NCBI RefSeq assembly: GCF_001652725.1 | Contig: NZ_LWHJ01000029.1 | Coordinates: forward strand, 1-64,000 | Source: Pedobacter psychrophilus | Lineage (GTDB): Bacteria; Bacteroidota; Bacteroidia; Sphingobacteriales; Sphingobacteriaceae | DNA length: 64,000 nucleotides | Reading direction: 5' to 3' | Shown here: positions 19,420 through 27,928 of the stretch, piece by piece | Position numbering within the stretch: position 1 is the stretch's first letter | Layout of the letters: the number at the start of each line of letters is the position of its first letter | Made by a program: the position numbers and the translations under genes | Notes under the pieces: model-generated | The model's database searches: none | The model's input: the letters and a program-made list of their open reading frames with translations, nothing else | Told to the model about the DNA's origin: nothing

Positions 19420-20022
19420 ATGGCAGAAATTAAAATTGAAAAGAAAAGTCCTATATGGCCTTGGATATTAATCGGTCTGATTATCCTCGCAATTATTATT
19501 TATTTCTTCGTTTTCAAGGATAAAAATAATTCTCAAGTAGTCGCTAACAATGCTGACTCTACTATGGTGGATAGCACAAATTCCACAATGAACATAGATG
19601 CTGATGCAGTGACGTCTTACATTAATTTTATTAATGAAGATAGAGGTACTATGACTTTAAGCCACGAATACAGTCATGAAGCATTAACTAAACTAGCAAA
19701 TGCTACTGAGGCAATGTCGACTAAAACTGGTGTTGATGTTAAAGTTAACTTAGATGAGGTTAAGCAATTATCTGCTGATATTACTCAAAATCCTGATGCT
19801 ACAAATCATGCCGACATGATTAAGAAAGCTGCGGGAATTATTGCTTCAGCTTTAGGAACTATTCAAAAATCTAAATTTCCTGATTTAAGTTCTGATTGCG
19901 ATGACTTAATGAAGAATGCTAATGAGGTCGACGGGAATGATTTAGCTTTAGATCAAGAAAGCACCATTAAAAGCTTTTACAAAGATGCCTCTGATGTTTT
20001 GGAGAAAATGAATAAAATGTAG
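19420..20022 (+). CDS. Membrane-anchored hypothetical protein
   Basis: The 200-residue protein has one membrane helix at residues 12-31 (WPWILIGLIILAIIIYFFVF) and then a 165-residue hydrophilic, helix-rich extracytoplasmic part with acidic bias (ALTKLANATEAMSTKTGVDV). I do not recognise the family. It sits 22 bases before a PRC-barrel protein, and the pair resembles small stress-response operons in Sphingobacteriaceae; this is inference. Confidence 0.75.
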   Translation: MAEIKIEKKSPIWPWILIGLIILAIIIYFFVFKDKNNSQVVANNADSTMVDSTNSTMNIDADAVTSYINFINEDRGTMTLSHEYSHEALTKLANATEAMSTKTGVDVKVNLDEVKQLSADITQNPDATNHADMIKKAAGIIASALGTIQKSKFPDLSSDCDDLMKNANEVDGNDLALDQESTIKSFYKDASDVLEKMNKM

Positions 20023-20044
20023 AATCTATTTAAAGAAGAATATT

Positions 20045-20539
20045 ATGAAAAATGAAAATAAAGACCTTGTTTACTTACATGATTTATCAGGTTATAAGGT
20101 TGCAAAAGATTATCCAGATGTTAGAGATTGGGATGTACAAGATAATGATTTTAGAAAAATCGGAAAAGTTGATGCTTTATTAGTAAGTAAAATTGCTGAA
20201 AGAGTAGTTTATTTAGATGTTGAAGTTGATGAAAGTGTAATTGAAGAAGGACATGAAGTTTATGGAAAACCAACTGCAGAAGGTATTCATGAATTTTTAA
20301 ACAAGGATGGCGATGATCATTTAATAATCCCTATTGGATTGGTTAAGTTAGATGAAGAGAATAAAATTGTTCACGCTAGCCAAATCAATTACTCTACTTT
20401 TGTGAAAACCAGTAGATATAGTAAAGGCAATGATATTAGCAGAGATTATGAATTAGGTGTTTATAAAAATTATGTTCCTGATTATGATGATGCAAACGAT
20501 GGAGATGATTTTTATCGTCGTGATGCTTTTAATATTTAA
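20045..20539 (+). CDS. PRC-barrel domain protein
   Basis: The 164-residue acidic cytoplasmic protein contains a PRC-barrel-like domain (YKVAKDYPDVRDWDVQDND, then IGKVDALLVSKIAERVVYLDVEVDE). PRC-barrel proteins of this type are related to photosynthetic reaction centre subunit H and occur as stress proteins. It ends with an acidic tail. It is the second gene of a two-gene unit that closes with a terminator. Confidence 0.8.
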   Translation: MKNENKDLVYLHDLSGYKVAKDYPDVRDWDVQDNDFRKIGKVDALLVSKIAERVVYLDVEVDESVIEEGHEVYGKPTAEGIHEFLNKDGDDHLIIPIGLVKLDEENKIVHASQINYSTFVKTSRYSKGNDISRDYELGVYKNYVPDYDDANDGDDFYRRDAFNI

Positions 20540-20560
20540 TTAGATTTTTAAATAAATCAA

Positions 20561-20595
20561 AAAAACCTCTACAGATATTTTGCAGAGGCTTTTTT
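20561..20595. terminator. Bidirectional terminator
   Basis: An imperfect stem ACCTCT / AGAGGC with a 10-12 base loop is flanked by runs of A and T, between the convergent PRC-barrel and 2OG-oxygenase genes. Confidence 0.65.
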
Positions 20596-20614
20596 GATTT
20601 TAAACTCCTGTTAT

Positions 20615-21454
20615 TTATTCATCATTACTTCTTATAATTCCATTATAAATAAGTGGAGGAGTAATATTTTTTATCAATGATTTAAGGCGTTGCTTACCGG
20701 TTGATTTAAATGCTGTTTTATCAATATCGTTGTTTTTGCGTTCTTGAAAAAGTGTGTTGTGTTTAGCATTATGGTTGATCTCTGAAGAAGGTCTTCCATT
20801 AGAATAATAATACAATGCTAAGGATTTTCTACTTCTATCTTCCGGACAATTTAAAGCATCTGGATGACCGTGATAAGAAAAATCTGTGGTGGAAAAAATT
20901 GCTAACTTATTAAAAGTTGGTAAAATTTTCTTATCGCAATTTTCCATATTTTTATCCCAAAGCTCAAAAAAGCCTCCGTATTCTTCTTTCCAATCTTTGT
21001 TTAAATAAACCAAAACATTAATTCTACGGTCTAATTTTAGCTGGGGATGTTTATTAAAATCGGCATGAACTTTAAGTAAACCACCTCTTTTTATTTCATG
21101 TTGCCCACCTCCAAAAAAATAAGGGTCTCCTGTTAAAGGCTCTTCAATTCCTGTTAAAATCTGCAAAAAATTTAAGAAAGGTTCAGAATTTAAAAAATGC
21201 ATAAAGGATTTAGTCTCTTCACCAAAATCATTTTCGCCTTTACCTGCAAATTTAATTTGCTTTTGATCTTTATAAGAGATGCTATCTTTTTTTGATAAAT
21301 CGGGAAACTCTTCTAAGATTTTACTTAATAGATCTGGGTTAAAAAAATCATCGAAAGAAATACTAGGAAATGGACTTGCAGAAAGATAAGCTGCTTGATT
21401 TTGTTGAGCTAATTTTATTAAATCTTGATTCGCAGTATTTAAATATTTCGACAT
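20615..21454 (-). CDS. 2-oxoglutarate/Fe(II)-dependent oxygenase
   Basis: The 279-residue protein has the iron facial triad of the prolyl-4-hydroxylase-like superfamily: H130-A-D132 (KVHADFNKH) and a distal His at 195 or 197 (DFSYHGHPD), with a 2-oxoglutarate-binding basic residue in RSRKSLALYYYS near 207-210. The domain ends near residue 220; a basic tail follows. The target is unknown; related bacterial enzymes act on proteins or glycans. It is monocistronic. Confidence 0.85.
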   Translation of the reverse strand: MSKYLNTANQDLIKLAQQNQAAYLSASPFPSISFDDFFNPDLLSKILEEFPDLSKKDSISYKDQKQIKFAGKGENDFGEETKSFMHFLNSEPFLNFLQILTGIEEPLTGDPYFFGGGQHEIKRGGLLKVHADFNKHPQLKLDRRINVLVYLNKDWKEEYGGFFELWDKNMENCDKKILPTFNKLAIFSTTDFSYHGHPDALNCPEDRSRKSLALYYYSNGRPSSEINHNAKHNTLFQERKNNDIDKTAFKSTGKQRLKSLIKNITPPLIYNGIIRSNDE

Positions 21455-21543
21455 ATTAATTCCAGATTAGATATTTATTTATTAAATATAATCATTGGAA
21501 CTATAATCTCCACATTAAAGAAAAAAAATTCATGTTAAATAAT

Positions 21544-21572
21544 AAAAGCTTTCAATAAAATTGAAAGCTTTT
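21544..21572 (-). terminator. Terminator of tRNA-Ala
   Basis: A perfect 12-bp stem (AAAAGCTTTCAA with TTGAAAGCTTTT, loop of 5) lies 4 bases beyond the 3' end of the minus-strand tRNA. Confidence 0.85.
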
Positions 21573-21576
21573 AAGG

Positions 21577-21650
21577 TGGAGAATATCGGATTCGAACCGA
21601 TCACCTCTTCACTGCCAGCGAAGCGCTCTAGCCAAATGAGCTAATCCCCC
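21577..21650 (-). tRNA. tRNA-Ala (anticodon GGC)
   Basis: The 74-base cloverleaf on the minus strand has a 7-bp acceptor stem containing the G3-U70 pair that marks alanine tRNAs, a 5-bp anticodon stem with loop CTGGCAG (anticodon GGC), and the T-loop GGTTCGAATCC. A73 is the discriminator. CCA is not encoded (CCT follows). Confidence 0.95.
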
Positions 21651-21707
21651 TTTTTATAAGGATGCAAATATTGAAAAAATTAACGTCCTTATAAAATAAT
21701 TTAAGGT

Positions 21708-22793
21708 TTATTTATCCATAAAAGGATAATCTGTATAGCCTTTTTCTCCAGGAGTATAAAATGTATCCATATCTGGCTCATTTAATTTTGCTCCAGCTTT
21801 GTAACGTTCTAATAAATCTGGGTTTGCTAAATACGGACGACCAAATGCTATTAAATCCGCTGATTTATTTTCTAATGCTTCAGCAGCTTTTTTATCATCA
21901 AAATTACCGCAAAGTATTAATGTGCCTTCAAAATTCTCTCTGATATTTATTCTAACATTATCAGGAAGCTCTGTGGATCCCATTGCAGAATGGTCTAAAA
22001 GATGTATATAAACCAATCCTAACTTATTCAATTCTTTAGCTAAATAATCATAAGTTTCTTCCATTTCTGGATAAGCTCTCATATCATTAAATGCTCCGTT
22101 TGGAGACAACCTGATACCAACTTTTTCAGCGCCAATTGCTTCAATAGATTTTTCTACAATTTCCAATAAAAATTTAGACCTGTTATGAAGACTACCTCCA
22201 TATTCATCCTTACGATTATTGCTATTTGGATTCAAGAATTGCTCTACCAAATAACCATTAGCTCCATGAATTTCTACCCCATCAAACCCTGCTTCAACTG
22301 CTAATTTAGAAGCATTTACATATTCTTCAATTGCTTCATGAACCTCATTTGTAGACATTTCTTTAGGTAAATCGTTTTCCTTCATCCCCTCTTTATCTGT
22401 ATACATTTGCCCTTCTGCAATAATTGCAGATGGCGCTAATACCTCTGCTCCTTCTGGTAAATTAAGGTGATGAGCAATTCTGCCACAATGCATTAACTGC
22501 AAAAATATTTTTCCAGCTTTTTTATGAACTGCATCAGTTGTTAATTTCCATCCATCAACATGATGTTGGTTATACATTGCAGGAATGCGTGGGTAGCCCA
22601 AGCCATTTGCAGAAGGTGAAGTACCTTCTGTGATAATTAAACCTGCACTTGCTCTTTGTCCATAATACTCTGCCATTAATTCGTTTGGAATATTGTGTTC
22701 TACAGCTCTAGAACGAGTCATAGGAGCCATTACAGCTTTATTTTTTAATTCAATTTTACTTAATTGATAATTTTCGAAAAGTGGATTTGCCAT
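21708..22793 (-). CDS. Alkene reductase (Old Yellow Enzyme family)
   Basis: The 361-residue FMN-dependent TIM-barrel protein matches NemA-type Old Yellow Enzymes, which reduce electrophilic alkenes with NAD(P)H. Motifs include APMTRSRA near residue 23, the substrate-binding pair in EIHGANGYLVEQFLNP near 173-188, and FGRPYLANPDL near the C-terminus. The family serves detoxification of electrophiles; a physiological substrate cannot be named. Confidence 0.93.
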   Translation of the reverse strand: MANPLFENYQLSKIELKNKAVMAPMTRSRAVEHNIPNELMAEYYGQRASAGLIITEGTSPSANGLGYPRIPAMYNQHHVDGWKLTTDAVHKKAGKIFLQLMHCGRIAHHLNLPEGAEVLAPSAIIAEGQMYTDKEGMKENDLPKEMSTNEVHEAIEEYVNASKLAVEAGFDGVEIHGANGYLVEQFLNPNSNNRKDEYGGSLHNRSKFLLEIVEKSIEAIGAEKVGIRLSPNGAFNDMRAYPEMEETYDYLAKELNKLGLVYIHLLDHSAMGSTELPDNVRINIRENFEGTLILCGNFDDKKAAEALENKSADLIAFGRPYLANPDLLERYKAGAKLNEPDMDTFYTPGEKGYTDYPFMDK

Positions 22794-22918
22794 TATATTA
22801 GTTTAATGTTAAACAAATATTAGCAATTATGTTTCCAAAAACTATATCAATTAAAGAAATGACTTTTCTTAGTTAAAGAAAAAATTAGGATTAAAATCTT
22901 AAATCTACAGATTGATTA

Positions 22919-23365
22919 TTATTCCTCTAGGTATTTGTTTTCTAGTAAATAATTAATGGTACTTTTCAATTGTGATGCGTTTTCAAGATTATCTTCAATT
23001 TTTATTATTTGTTGATAATTAATGAAATTAGAACCGTTATGCACAACATTATCAGTTAATGTATTTAAAGATGCATCCAATATTTGTTGTTGATTTTTTT
23101 TAACCTTATTTAATAAATCAATTTTAAGCTCAGCAATTTCTTCACCTTCGGTCTCAAAAAATTTGACTACAAATCTTGTAACCTTATCTCCCTCTAAATT
23201 AATGGCGTTGGTTGTATATTTCCCAACCAATTTATCCTGACATTTAATTTGCTGATTGATAATGGTAATTTTTTTTGCCGAGTCGTTTGCGGTATTTAAC
23301 GAATAGCTTGCAAAGCCTACTTTATTAAAAAAAAGGAAAAAGAAAATGATAACAATGTTTTTCAT
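22919..23365 (-). CDS. Hypothetical exported protein
   Basis: The 148-residue protein has a signal peptide (MKNIVIIFFFLFFNKVGFAS, cleavage near residue 19-20) and a hydrophilic remainder rich in Asn and Lys. No family is recognised. It stands between the alkene reductase and leuS on the same strand, 68 bases after leuS start-side neighbours end, with no obvious operon partner. Confidence 0.65.
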   Translation of the reverse strand: MKNIVIIFFFLFFNKVGFASYSLNTANDSAKKITIINQQIKCQDKLVGKYTTNAINLEGDKVTRFVVKFFETEGEEIAELKIDLLNKVKKNQQQILDASLNTLTDNVVHNGSNFINYQQIIKIEDNLENASQLKSTINYLLENKYLEE

Positions 23366-23433
23366 AGAAAATAGATAGATATAAATCCTTGTACGAATTT
23401 AAACGGAAATAAGATACAGATTATTTCATTTTT

Positions 23434-26397
23434 TTATATCACAATATTAATAATCCTACCTTTAACAACAATCACCTTTTTAGGGTATTTCCCATCAAAA
23501 TATTTGATAATTGCCTCTTCTTTTAAAATGATTTCTTCTACTTCTTTTGGTTCTAAAGTTAAAGCTAAATTTATACTTGTCTTGGTTTTTCCGTTGATAG
23601 AAACCGGATAATTAAATTCATTTTCTATCAAATGATCTGGATTAAAAATCGGGAAAGGAGTGTAGGATAAAGTTCCTGCTTCGTTGCCTAATAATTGCCA
23701 AAGCTCCTCGCAAATATGTGGTGCATAAGGCGAAAGTATAATTACCAAATCTTGTAAGATTACTCTTTTATTTGATTTTAAATCTGTTAACTCATTAACG
23801 GCAATCATAAAACTAGAAACCGAAGTGTTGAAAGAAAAACGTTCTACATCATCTTCTACTTTTTTAATAATCTTATGCAAAGTTTTTAATTCTGCCTTTG
23901 TTGGTGCTTCATCAGAAACGGAGAAATTAAAGTTTTCATCATGAAATAATTTCCAGAATTTCCTTAAGAATTTAAAAACACCTTCAATTCCGTTGGTATT
24001 CCAAGGTTTACTTTGCTCTAACGGACCTAGAAACATTTCGTACATACGCAAAGTATCCGCACCATAACGTTCTACCAAATCGTCTGGACTAACCACATTA
24101 AATTTGGATTTAGACATTTTTTCGACCTCCGTACCACAAACATATCTGTGCTTGCTAATTGGAAATAAATTTTTCACCTCGGTACCTTCCATAAAAACGT
24201 GTTCTTTTTCTGGATTTAGGATAGACTTTTCGCCATCCTCAAAAATAAAAATAGCATCATTATATTCTGGTCGCCACTTTTTAAATGCCTCTGTGTCTAA
24301 GACATCGTTTTCAACCATATTAACATCAACATGTAAAGATAAAGTTCTGTAATTTTCCTTTAATCCATTAGATACAAAAGTATGGCTCGGTCTTCCATCA
24401 ACATCTAAAATCATGTAAACAAAATTACTCCTGCCTTGAATCATCCCTTGGTTAATCAGTTTTTTAAAAGGTTCTTCTTCGTTTACAAAACCTAAATCTT
24501 TCAAAAATTTATTCCAGAAACGGCTGTATAAAAGGTGTCCGGTTGCATGTTCGCTTCCGCCGATGTATAAATCAACATCTTTCCAATAAGCAATTTTATC
24601 ACTATCGGCGAAAGCCTGATTATTATTGGCATCCATATAACGGTACCAATACCAACTGCTTCCCGCCCAACCCGGCATGGTGCTCAATTCATATTCGTAA
24701 GCCTCCCCTAAATCCTCTCCAAAGGAGAGGACTTCAGAACCTATTTGCTCCCTCTCCTTTGGAGAGGGCTGGGGTGAGGCTTTATATTTCCAATCCTTCG
24801 CTCTTCCTAAAGGTGGTTCTCCGCTTTTTGTTGGTAAATATTTATCAACTTCTGGCAATAGTAAAGGCAATTCCTCCTCCTTAATTAGATAAGGTAACCC
24901 ATTCTTAAAATAAACCGGAACTGGTTCTCCCCAATATCTTTGTCGGCCAAAAATGGCATCACGCATACGGTAATTAATTTTACCGTAACCCACTCCTATT
25001 TCTTTTAATTTATTTACGATAGCTTCACTCGCTTCTTTATAACCCATCCCATCAACAATCCCAGAATTAATAAATTTTCCTTCTTTAGTTGGGTCGGCTT
25101 CCTTTTCAATTTTTTGCGAATCTAAAATTTGAAGAATTGGTAAATGGAATTTTTGAGCAAAAAGAAAATCTCGTTGGTCGCCCGATGGAACGCCCATTAC
25201 AGCACCAGTTCCATATCCTGCCAAAACATAATCTGCAATCCAAATCGGAATTTTATCACCGCTTAACGGATTTGAAGCATAACTACCAGTAAATGCTCCA
25301 GAAACAGTCTTCACATCAGACATTCTATCTAATTCCGATTTCTTTTTTGTGGCTAAAATGTAGTTTTCAATATCCTCTTTTTGCTCTTCAGTTGTTAAAG
25401 ACGCAACTAATTCATGTTCTGGAGCAATTACCAAAAACGAAACACCAAAAATGGTATCAACTCTTGTTGTAAAGACTTCAATGATAGCGTCTTTGTTCCT
25501 TGCTCCTTGCTCTTTGTTCTCAATTCCGAAGGAAACCATCGCTCCAACACTTTTCCCAATCCAGTTTCGCTGCATTTCTTTAAGCGGTTCTGGCCAATCA
25601 ATGTTGTTTAAACCTTGCAATAATCTTTCGGCGTAAGCAGAAATCCTCATGCTCCATTGCATCATTTTCTTTTGCTCCACTGGATGTCCGCCACGTTCGC
25701 TAAAACCATCCTTAACTTCATCGTTTGCTAAAACAGTTCCTAAAGCAGCACACCAATTAACCGTACTTTCCTTTAAAAAAGTTAAACGATATTTCAATAA
25801 TTCTGCTTGTTTTTCTTCAGCGTTCATATTGCTCCAATCACTTGGAAGCAGATTTAAAACATCCTCATCACAAACAGCATTAATTTCTGAAGAAGGAATG
25901 GCTTCTAACTTTGCAATTAAAGTAGAAATAGATTCGGCTTTATCAGTTTCTTTATTATACCAGCTATTAAAAAGCTGCATAAAAATCCATTGTGTCCATT
26001 TATAATATTCTGGAGAACTGGTACGCACTTCTTTACTCCAATCGAAAGAGAAACCTAAATTATCTAATTGTTCGCGGTATCTATTAATGTTAGTTTCGGT
26101 AGTTTTTGCGGGGTGTTGACCGGTTTGAATAGCATATTGTTCTGCCGGCAGACCGAAAGAATCATATCCCATTGGGTGCAAAACGTTAAAACCTTTTAAA
26201 CGTTTATAACGGGCAAAAATATCAGATGCAATGTATCCAAGTGGATGCCCAACATGCAAACCCGCACCACTTGGATAAGGAAACATATCCAACACAAAAT
26301 ATTTGGGCTTACTCGCATCCACATCCGCTTTAAAAGTTTCGTTCTCTGCCCAAAATTTTTGCCAGCTCTTTTCTATCTGCTTAAATTGATAATCCAT
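23434..26397 (-). CDS. leuS: Leucyl-tRNA synthetase with an in-frame repeat insertion
   Basis: The 987-residue class I synthetase charges tRNA-Leu. HVGH at residues 48-51 is the HIGH motif; KMSKS is at 760-764. The editing (CP1) domain lies between, and an anticodon-binding domain and C-terminal domain follow. Residues 540-566 (from ASPQPSPKE to LGEA) are encoded by an 80-bp palindromic repeat and have no counterpart in typical LeuRS. They fall in the loop just before the TMPGWAGSSWY block of the catalytic core. The frame and all catalytic motifs are intact, so the enzyme is presumably active and tolerates the insert. Confidence 0.95.
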   Translation of the reverse strand: MDYQFKQIEKSWQKFWAENETFKADVDASKPKYFVLDMFPYPSGAGLHVGHPLGYIASDIFARYKRLKGFNVLHPMGYDSFGLPAEQYAIQTGQHPAKTTETNINRYREQLDNLGFSFDWSKEVRTSSPEYYKWTQWIFMQLFNSWYNKETDKAESISTLIAKLEAIPSSEINAVCDEDVLNLLPSDWSNMNAEEKQAELLKYRLTFLKESTVNWCAALGTVLANDEVKDGFSERGGHPVEQKKMMQWSMRISAYAERLLQGLNNIDWPEPLKEMQRNWIGKSVGAMVSFGIENKEQGARNKDAIIEVFTTRVDTIFGVSFLVIAPEHELVASLTTEEQKEDIENYILATKKKSELDRMSDVKTVSGAFTGSYASNPLSGDKIPIWIADYVLAGYGTGAVMGVPSGDQRDFLFAQKFHLPILQILDSQKIEKEADPTKEGKFINSGIVDGMGYKEASEAIVNKLKEIGVGYGKINYRMRDAIFGRQRYWGEPVPVYFKNGLPYLIKEEELPLLLPEVDKYLPTKSGEPPLGRAKDWKYKASPQPSPKEREQIGSEVLSFGEDLGEAYEYELSTMPGWAGSSWYWYRYMDANNNQAFADSDKIAYWKDVDLYIGGSEHATGHLLYSRFWNKFLKDLGFVNEEEPFKKLINQGMIQGRSNFVYMILDVDGRPSHTFVSNGLKENYRTLSLHVDVNMVENDVLDTEAFKKWRPEYNDAIFIFEDGEKSILNPEKEHVFMEGTEVKNLFPISKHRYVCGTEVEKMSKSKFNVVSPDDLVERYGADTLRMYEMFLGPLEQSKPWNTNGIEGVFKFLRKFWKLFHDENFNFSVSDEAPTKAELKTLHKIIKKVEDDVERFSFNTSVSSFMIAVNELTDLKSNKRVILQDLVIILSPYAPHICEELWQLLGNEAGTLSYTPFPIFNPDHLIENEFNYPVSINGKTKTSINLALTLEPKEVEEIILKEEAIIKYFDGKYPKKVIVVKGRIINIVI
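24701..24780 (-). repeat. 80-bp palindromic repeat inserted in leuS
   Basis: The element has inverted ends (GCCTCCCC at 24701, GGGGTGAGGC at 24771-24780). It contains two internal palindromes, CCTCTCCAAAGGAGAGG and CCCTCTCCTTTGGAGAGGG. With one extra base it adds 27 codons and keeps the leuS frame. I recognise the core CCTCTCCTTTGGAGAGG as a common dispersed repeat of Bacteroidota genomes, normally intergenic. Confidence 0.88.
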
Positions 26398-26421
26398 CTG
26401 ATACCGTTTTTTTTCTTGGTG

Positions 26422-26429
26422 CGAAAATA
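26422..26429 (-). promoter_or_regulatory. Possible -7 element for leuS
   Basis: On the minus strand it reads TATTTTCG, one mismatch from TAnnTTTG, 25 bases before the leuS ATG. Confidence 0.3.
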
Positions 26430-26509
26430 AAAAATTTAAAACAGTGCTTGGCTTTAATTGGTAAATAATTACGTTTCTGATTTGTTATGCATTTAGATTT
26501 ATTTTTTTT

Positions 26510-26587
26510 GGGCGTTCGGGCGGGCTTTTTATTTATACTGCACAAGGCATTAGCCACAAGGCCGGTATCCATTTCAATCCCTAACGC
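26510..26587 (-). repeat. Dispersed intergenic repeat, copy 4 (variant core)
   Basis: On the minus strand it starts GCGTTAGGGATTGAAATGG and ends CGAACGCCC, sharing both ends with the other copies. The interior differs: it has the block CCTTGTGGCTAATGCCTTG in place of the T-run stem. It lies in the 355-base divergent gap between leuS and the lipoprotein gene, which otherwise holds only the two putative promoters. Confidence 0.7.
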
Positions 26588-26702
26588 AAAATGTGCTTTC
26601 TAATTAATTTTACCGATAAAAAAATGACGCTATTTAAATTCTACACCATAAAAGATTAGAGAATATTTAACTTAATGAATTTTAGAAAATCTTAACTGGC
26701 TT

Positions 26703-26710
26703 TATTTTTG
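26703..26710 (+). promoter_or_regulatory. Putative -7 element for the lipoprotein gene
   Basis: TATTTTTG is a full match to TAnnTTTG, 42 bases before the ATG at 26753. No convincing -33 element was seen. Confidence 0.45.
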
Positions 26711-26752
26711 ACTTTAAAACCTTAATTAACAAAAAATTTAAAATCACAAACA

Positions 26753-27244
26753 ATGAGAAATTTATTAAAATTAAAAAGCATATTATTTTTAGCTGCTATA
26801 GCTTTAGTGATAAGCTCTTGTTCTCCTAAAGCAGGCGGAATGGTGAGTAATAATGTATCAAAAGGAACAATATCTGGTACATGGGTAGTAAATAATGTAA
26901 GTTTAGAAGGATTTCCGCAAGGCTATGAAGTAAAGAATGTGTTCGATATTGCTCCATATCAAGACTTTAATGGCAGTACATGGAAACTTTACGGAGGTTA
27001 TGGCGGGATGATTACTTTAGCCAATGGAACTACACAAGAAATTTATTGGTCTTTAATAAATGATGGTATCAATCCGATTTTCCAATTCAAAAAAATTGGT
27101 ACTGATGAAAAAGCAAAAAATGTTGATGAAGGTTATCAATTGCAAATTGCTAGTGCTTCAAAAACCAACTTGACTTTAAAAACCCCATTTAAATTATTAA
27201 ATGGAAATATGGCTCATGTGGTTTACAATTTTACTCCACAGTAA
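26753..27244 (+). CDS. Lipocalin-like lipoprotein
   Basis: The 163-residue protein has a lipoprotein signal (LVISSC, Cys23 as the modified residue) followed by a beta-rich domain starting GTWVVNNVSLEGFPQGYEV. The pattern resembles lipocalin-like or META-type Bacteroidota lipoproteins. Ligand and role are unknown. It is monocistronic, with its own putative promoter and a strong terminator. Confidence 0.75.
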   Translation: MRNLLKLKSILFLAAIALVISSCSPKAGGMVSNNVSKGTISGTWVVNNVSLEGFPQGYEVKNVFDIAPYQDFNGSTWKLYGGYGGMITLANGTTQEIYWSLINDGINPIFQFKKIGTDEKAKNVDEGYQLQIASASKTNLTLKTPFKLLNGNMAHVVYNFTPQ

Positions 27245-27301
27245 GCAAATTGTCTGAATCTTGATTTACTTATTTTAGTATAATCATGATTATTAAAACA
27301 T

Positions 27302-27335
27302 AAAAAAAGACTGCTTAATTAAGCAGTCTTTTTTT
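27302..27335. terminator. Terminator after the lipoprotein gene
   Basis: A perfect 17-bp inverted repeat centred on TTAATTAA, with GACTGCTT arms and outer runs of A and T, lies 58 bases after the stop. Confidence 0.9.
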
Positions 27336-27436
27336 ATGTTATTTTAGAAATAAAGTAAACATTGTAAAGAATTCGAAACTGGCATTGAAATGCTGAAATT
27401 TTAGATAAAGTGTAAATTATTAGTAATTAAGATTTT

Positions 27437-27526
27437 GCGTTAAGGATAGGGACGGCATCCTTTTTTTGCCTCTTGCCATTAAGTAAATGCAAAAAAAGAT
27501 ATAGTGTATAGCCTGTTAAAACGCCC
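27437..27526 (+). repeat. Dispersed intergenic repeat, copy 5
   Basis: The copy runs from GCGTTAAGGATAGGGACGGC to GTTAAAACGCCC, with a TTTTTTTGC / GCAAAAAAA stem and the shared block AAGATATAGTGTATAGCC. It lacks the TCCGCC palindrome seen in copies 3 and 6. Confidence 0.85.
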
Positions 27527-27663
27527 TAATAAATAATTCAGGTAAATGATTAAATTTTAATATCTACCATTCAAAATAAAAAATTGCCCACATTTTTGAA
27601 AGTAAAAAAAGCATCATGACTTCATAATGCTCCAGTTTTTAAACTCGAATTATATAAAGGTAT

Positions 27664-27813
27664 TTATACAGGCTCTGATAAAAAATTTATGATGAAGGCA
27701 AAAACGGCTAATATCAATAAAATATGAATTAAAAATCCTGCACTAAAAATAAAAAATCCTAAAATCCAGCCAAGTATAAATGCGATTGCTAAGATATTTA
27801 ATATCAATCTCAT
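27664..27813 (-). CDS. Small membrane protein (lmo0937-like)
   Basis: A 49-residue frame from ATG at 27813 to TAA at 27664 encodes MRLILNILAIAFILGWILGF and then a second helix ending AFIINFLSEPV. Two membrane helices with a GWILGFF turn and IHILLILAV resemble the lmo0937/YqaE-sized mini membrane proteins often seen in Bacteroidota. It is short but has an organised two-helix pattern and lies between terminators, so I judge it real. Function unknown. Confidence 0.65.
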   Translation of the reverse strand: MRLILNILAIAFILGWILGFFIFSAGFLIHILLILAVFAFIINFLSEPV

Positions 27814-27872
27814 AACTCTCAATTTGTTTATTGGGGGTATGCAAAGGATATGCCACTTAAAAAAATTTAAAT

Positions 27873-27908
27873 AAAAAAAGGGGATAATTTATAATTATCC
27901 CCTTTTTT
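27873..27908 (-). terminator. Terminator of yceI
   Basis: A perfect 16-bp stem (AAAAAAGGGGATAATT and its complement, 3-base loop) lies 21 bases beyond the yceI stop on the minus strand. Confidence 0.9.
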
Positions 27909-27928
27909 AAAATGGTTAAAATGACTAA

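Noticed and set aside
24543-24884. 113-residue plus-strand frame with PLQRRG and SPLERAGVR
   Set aside because: It is antisense to leuS; the recognisable peptide is the translation of the palindromic repeat on the other strand.
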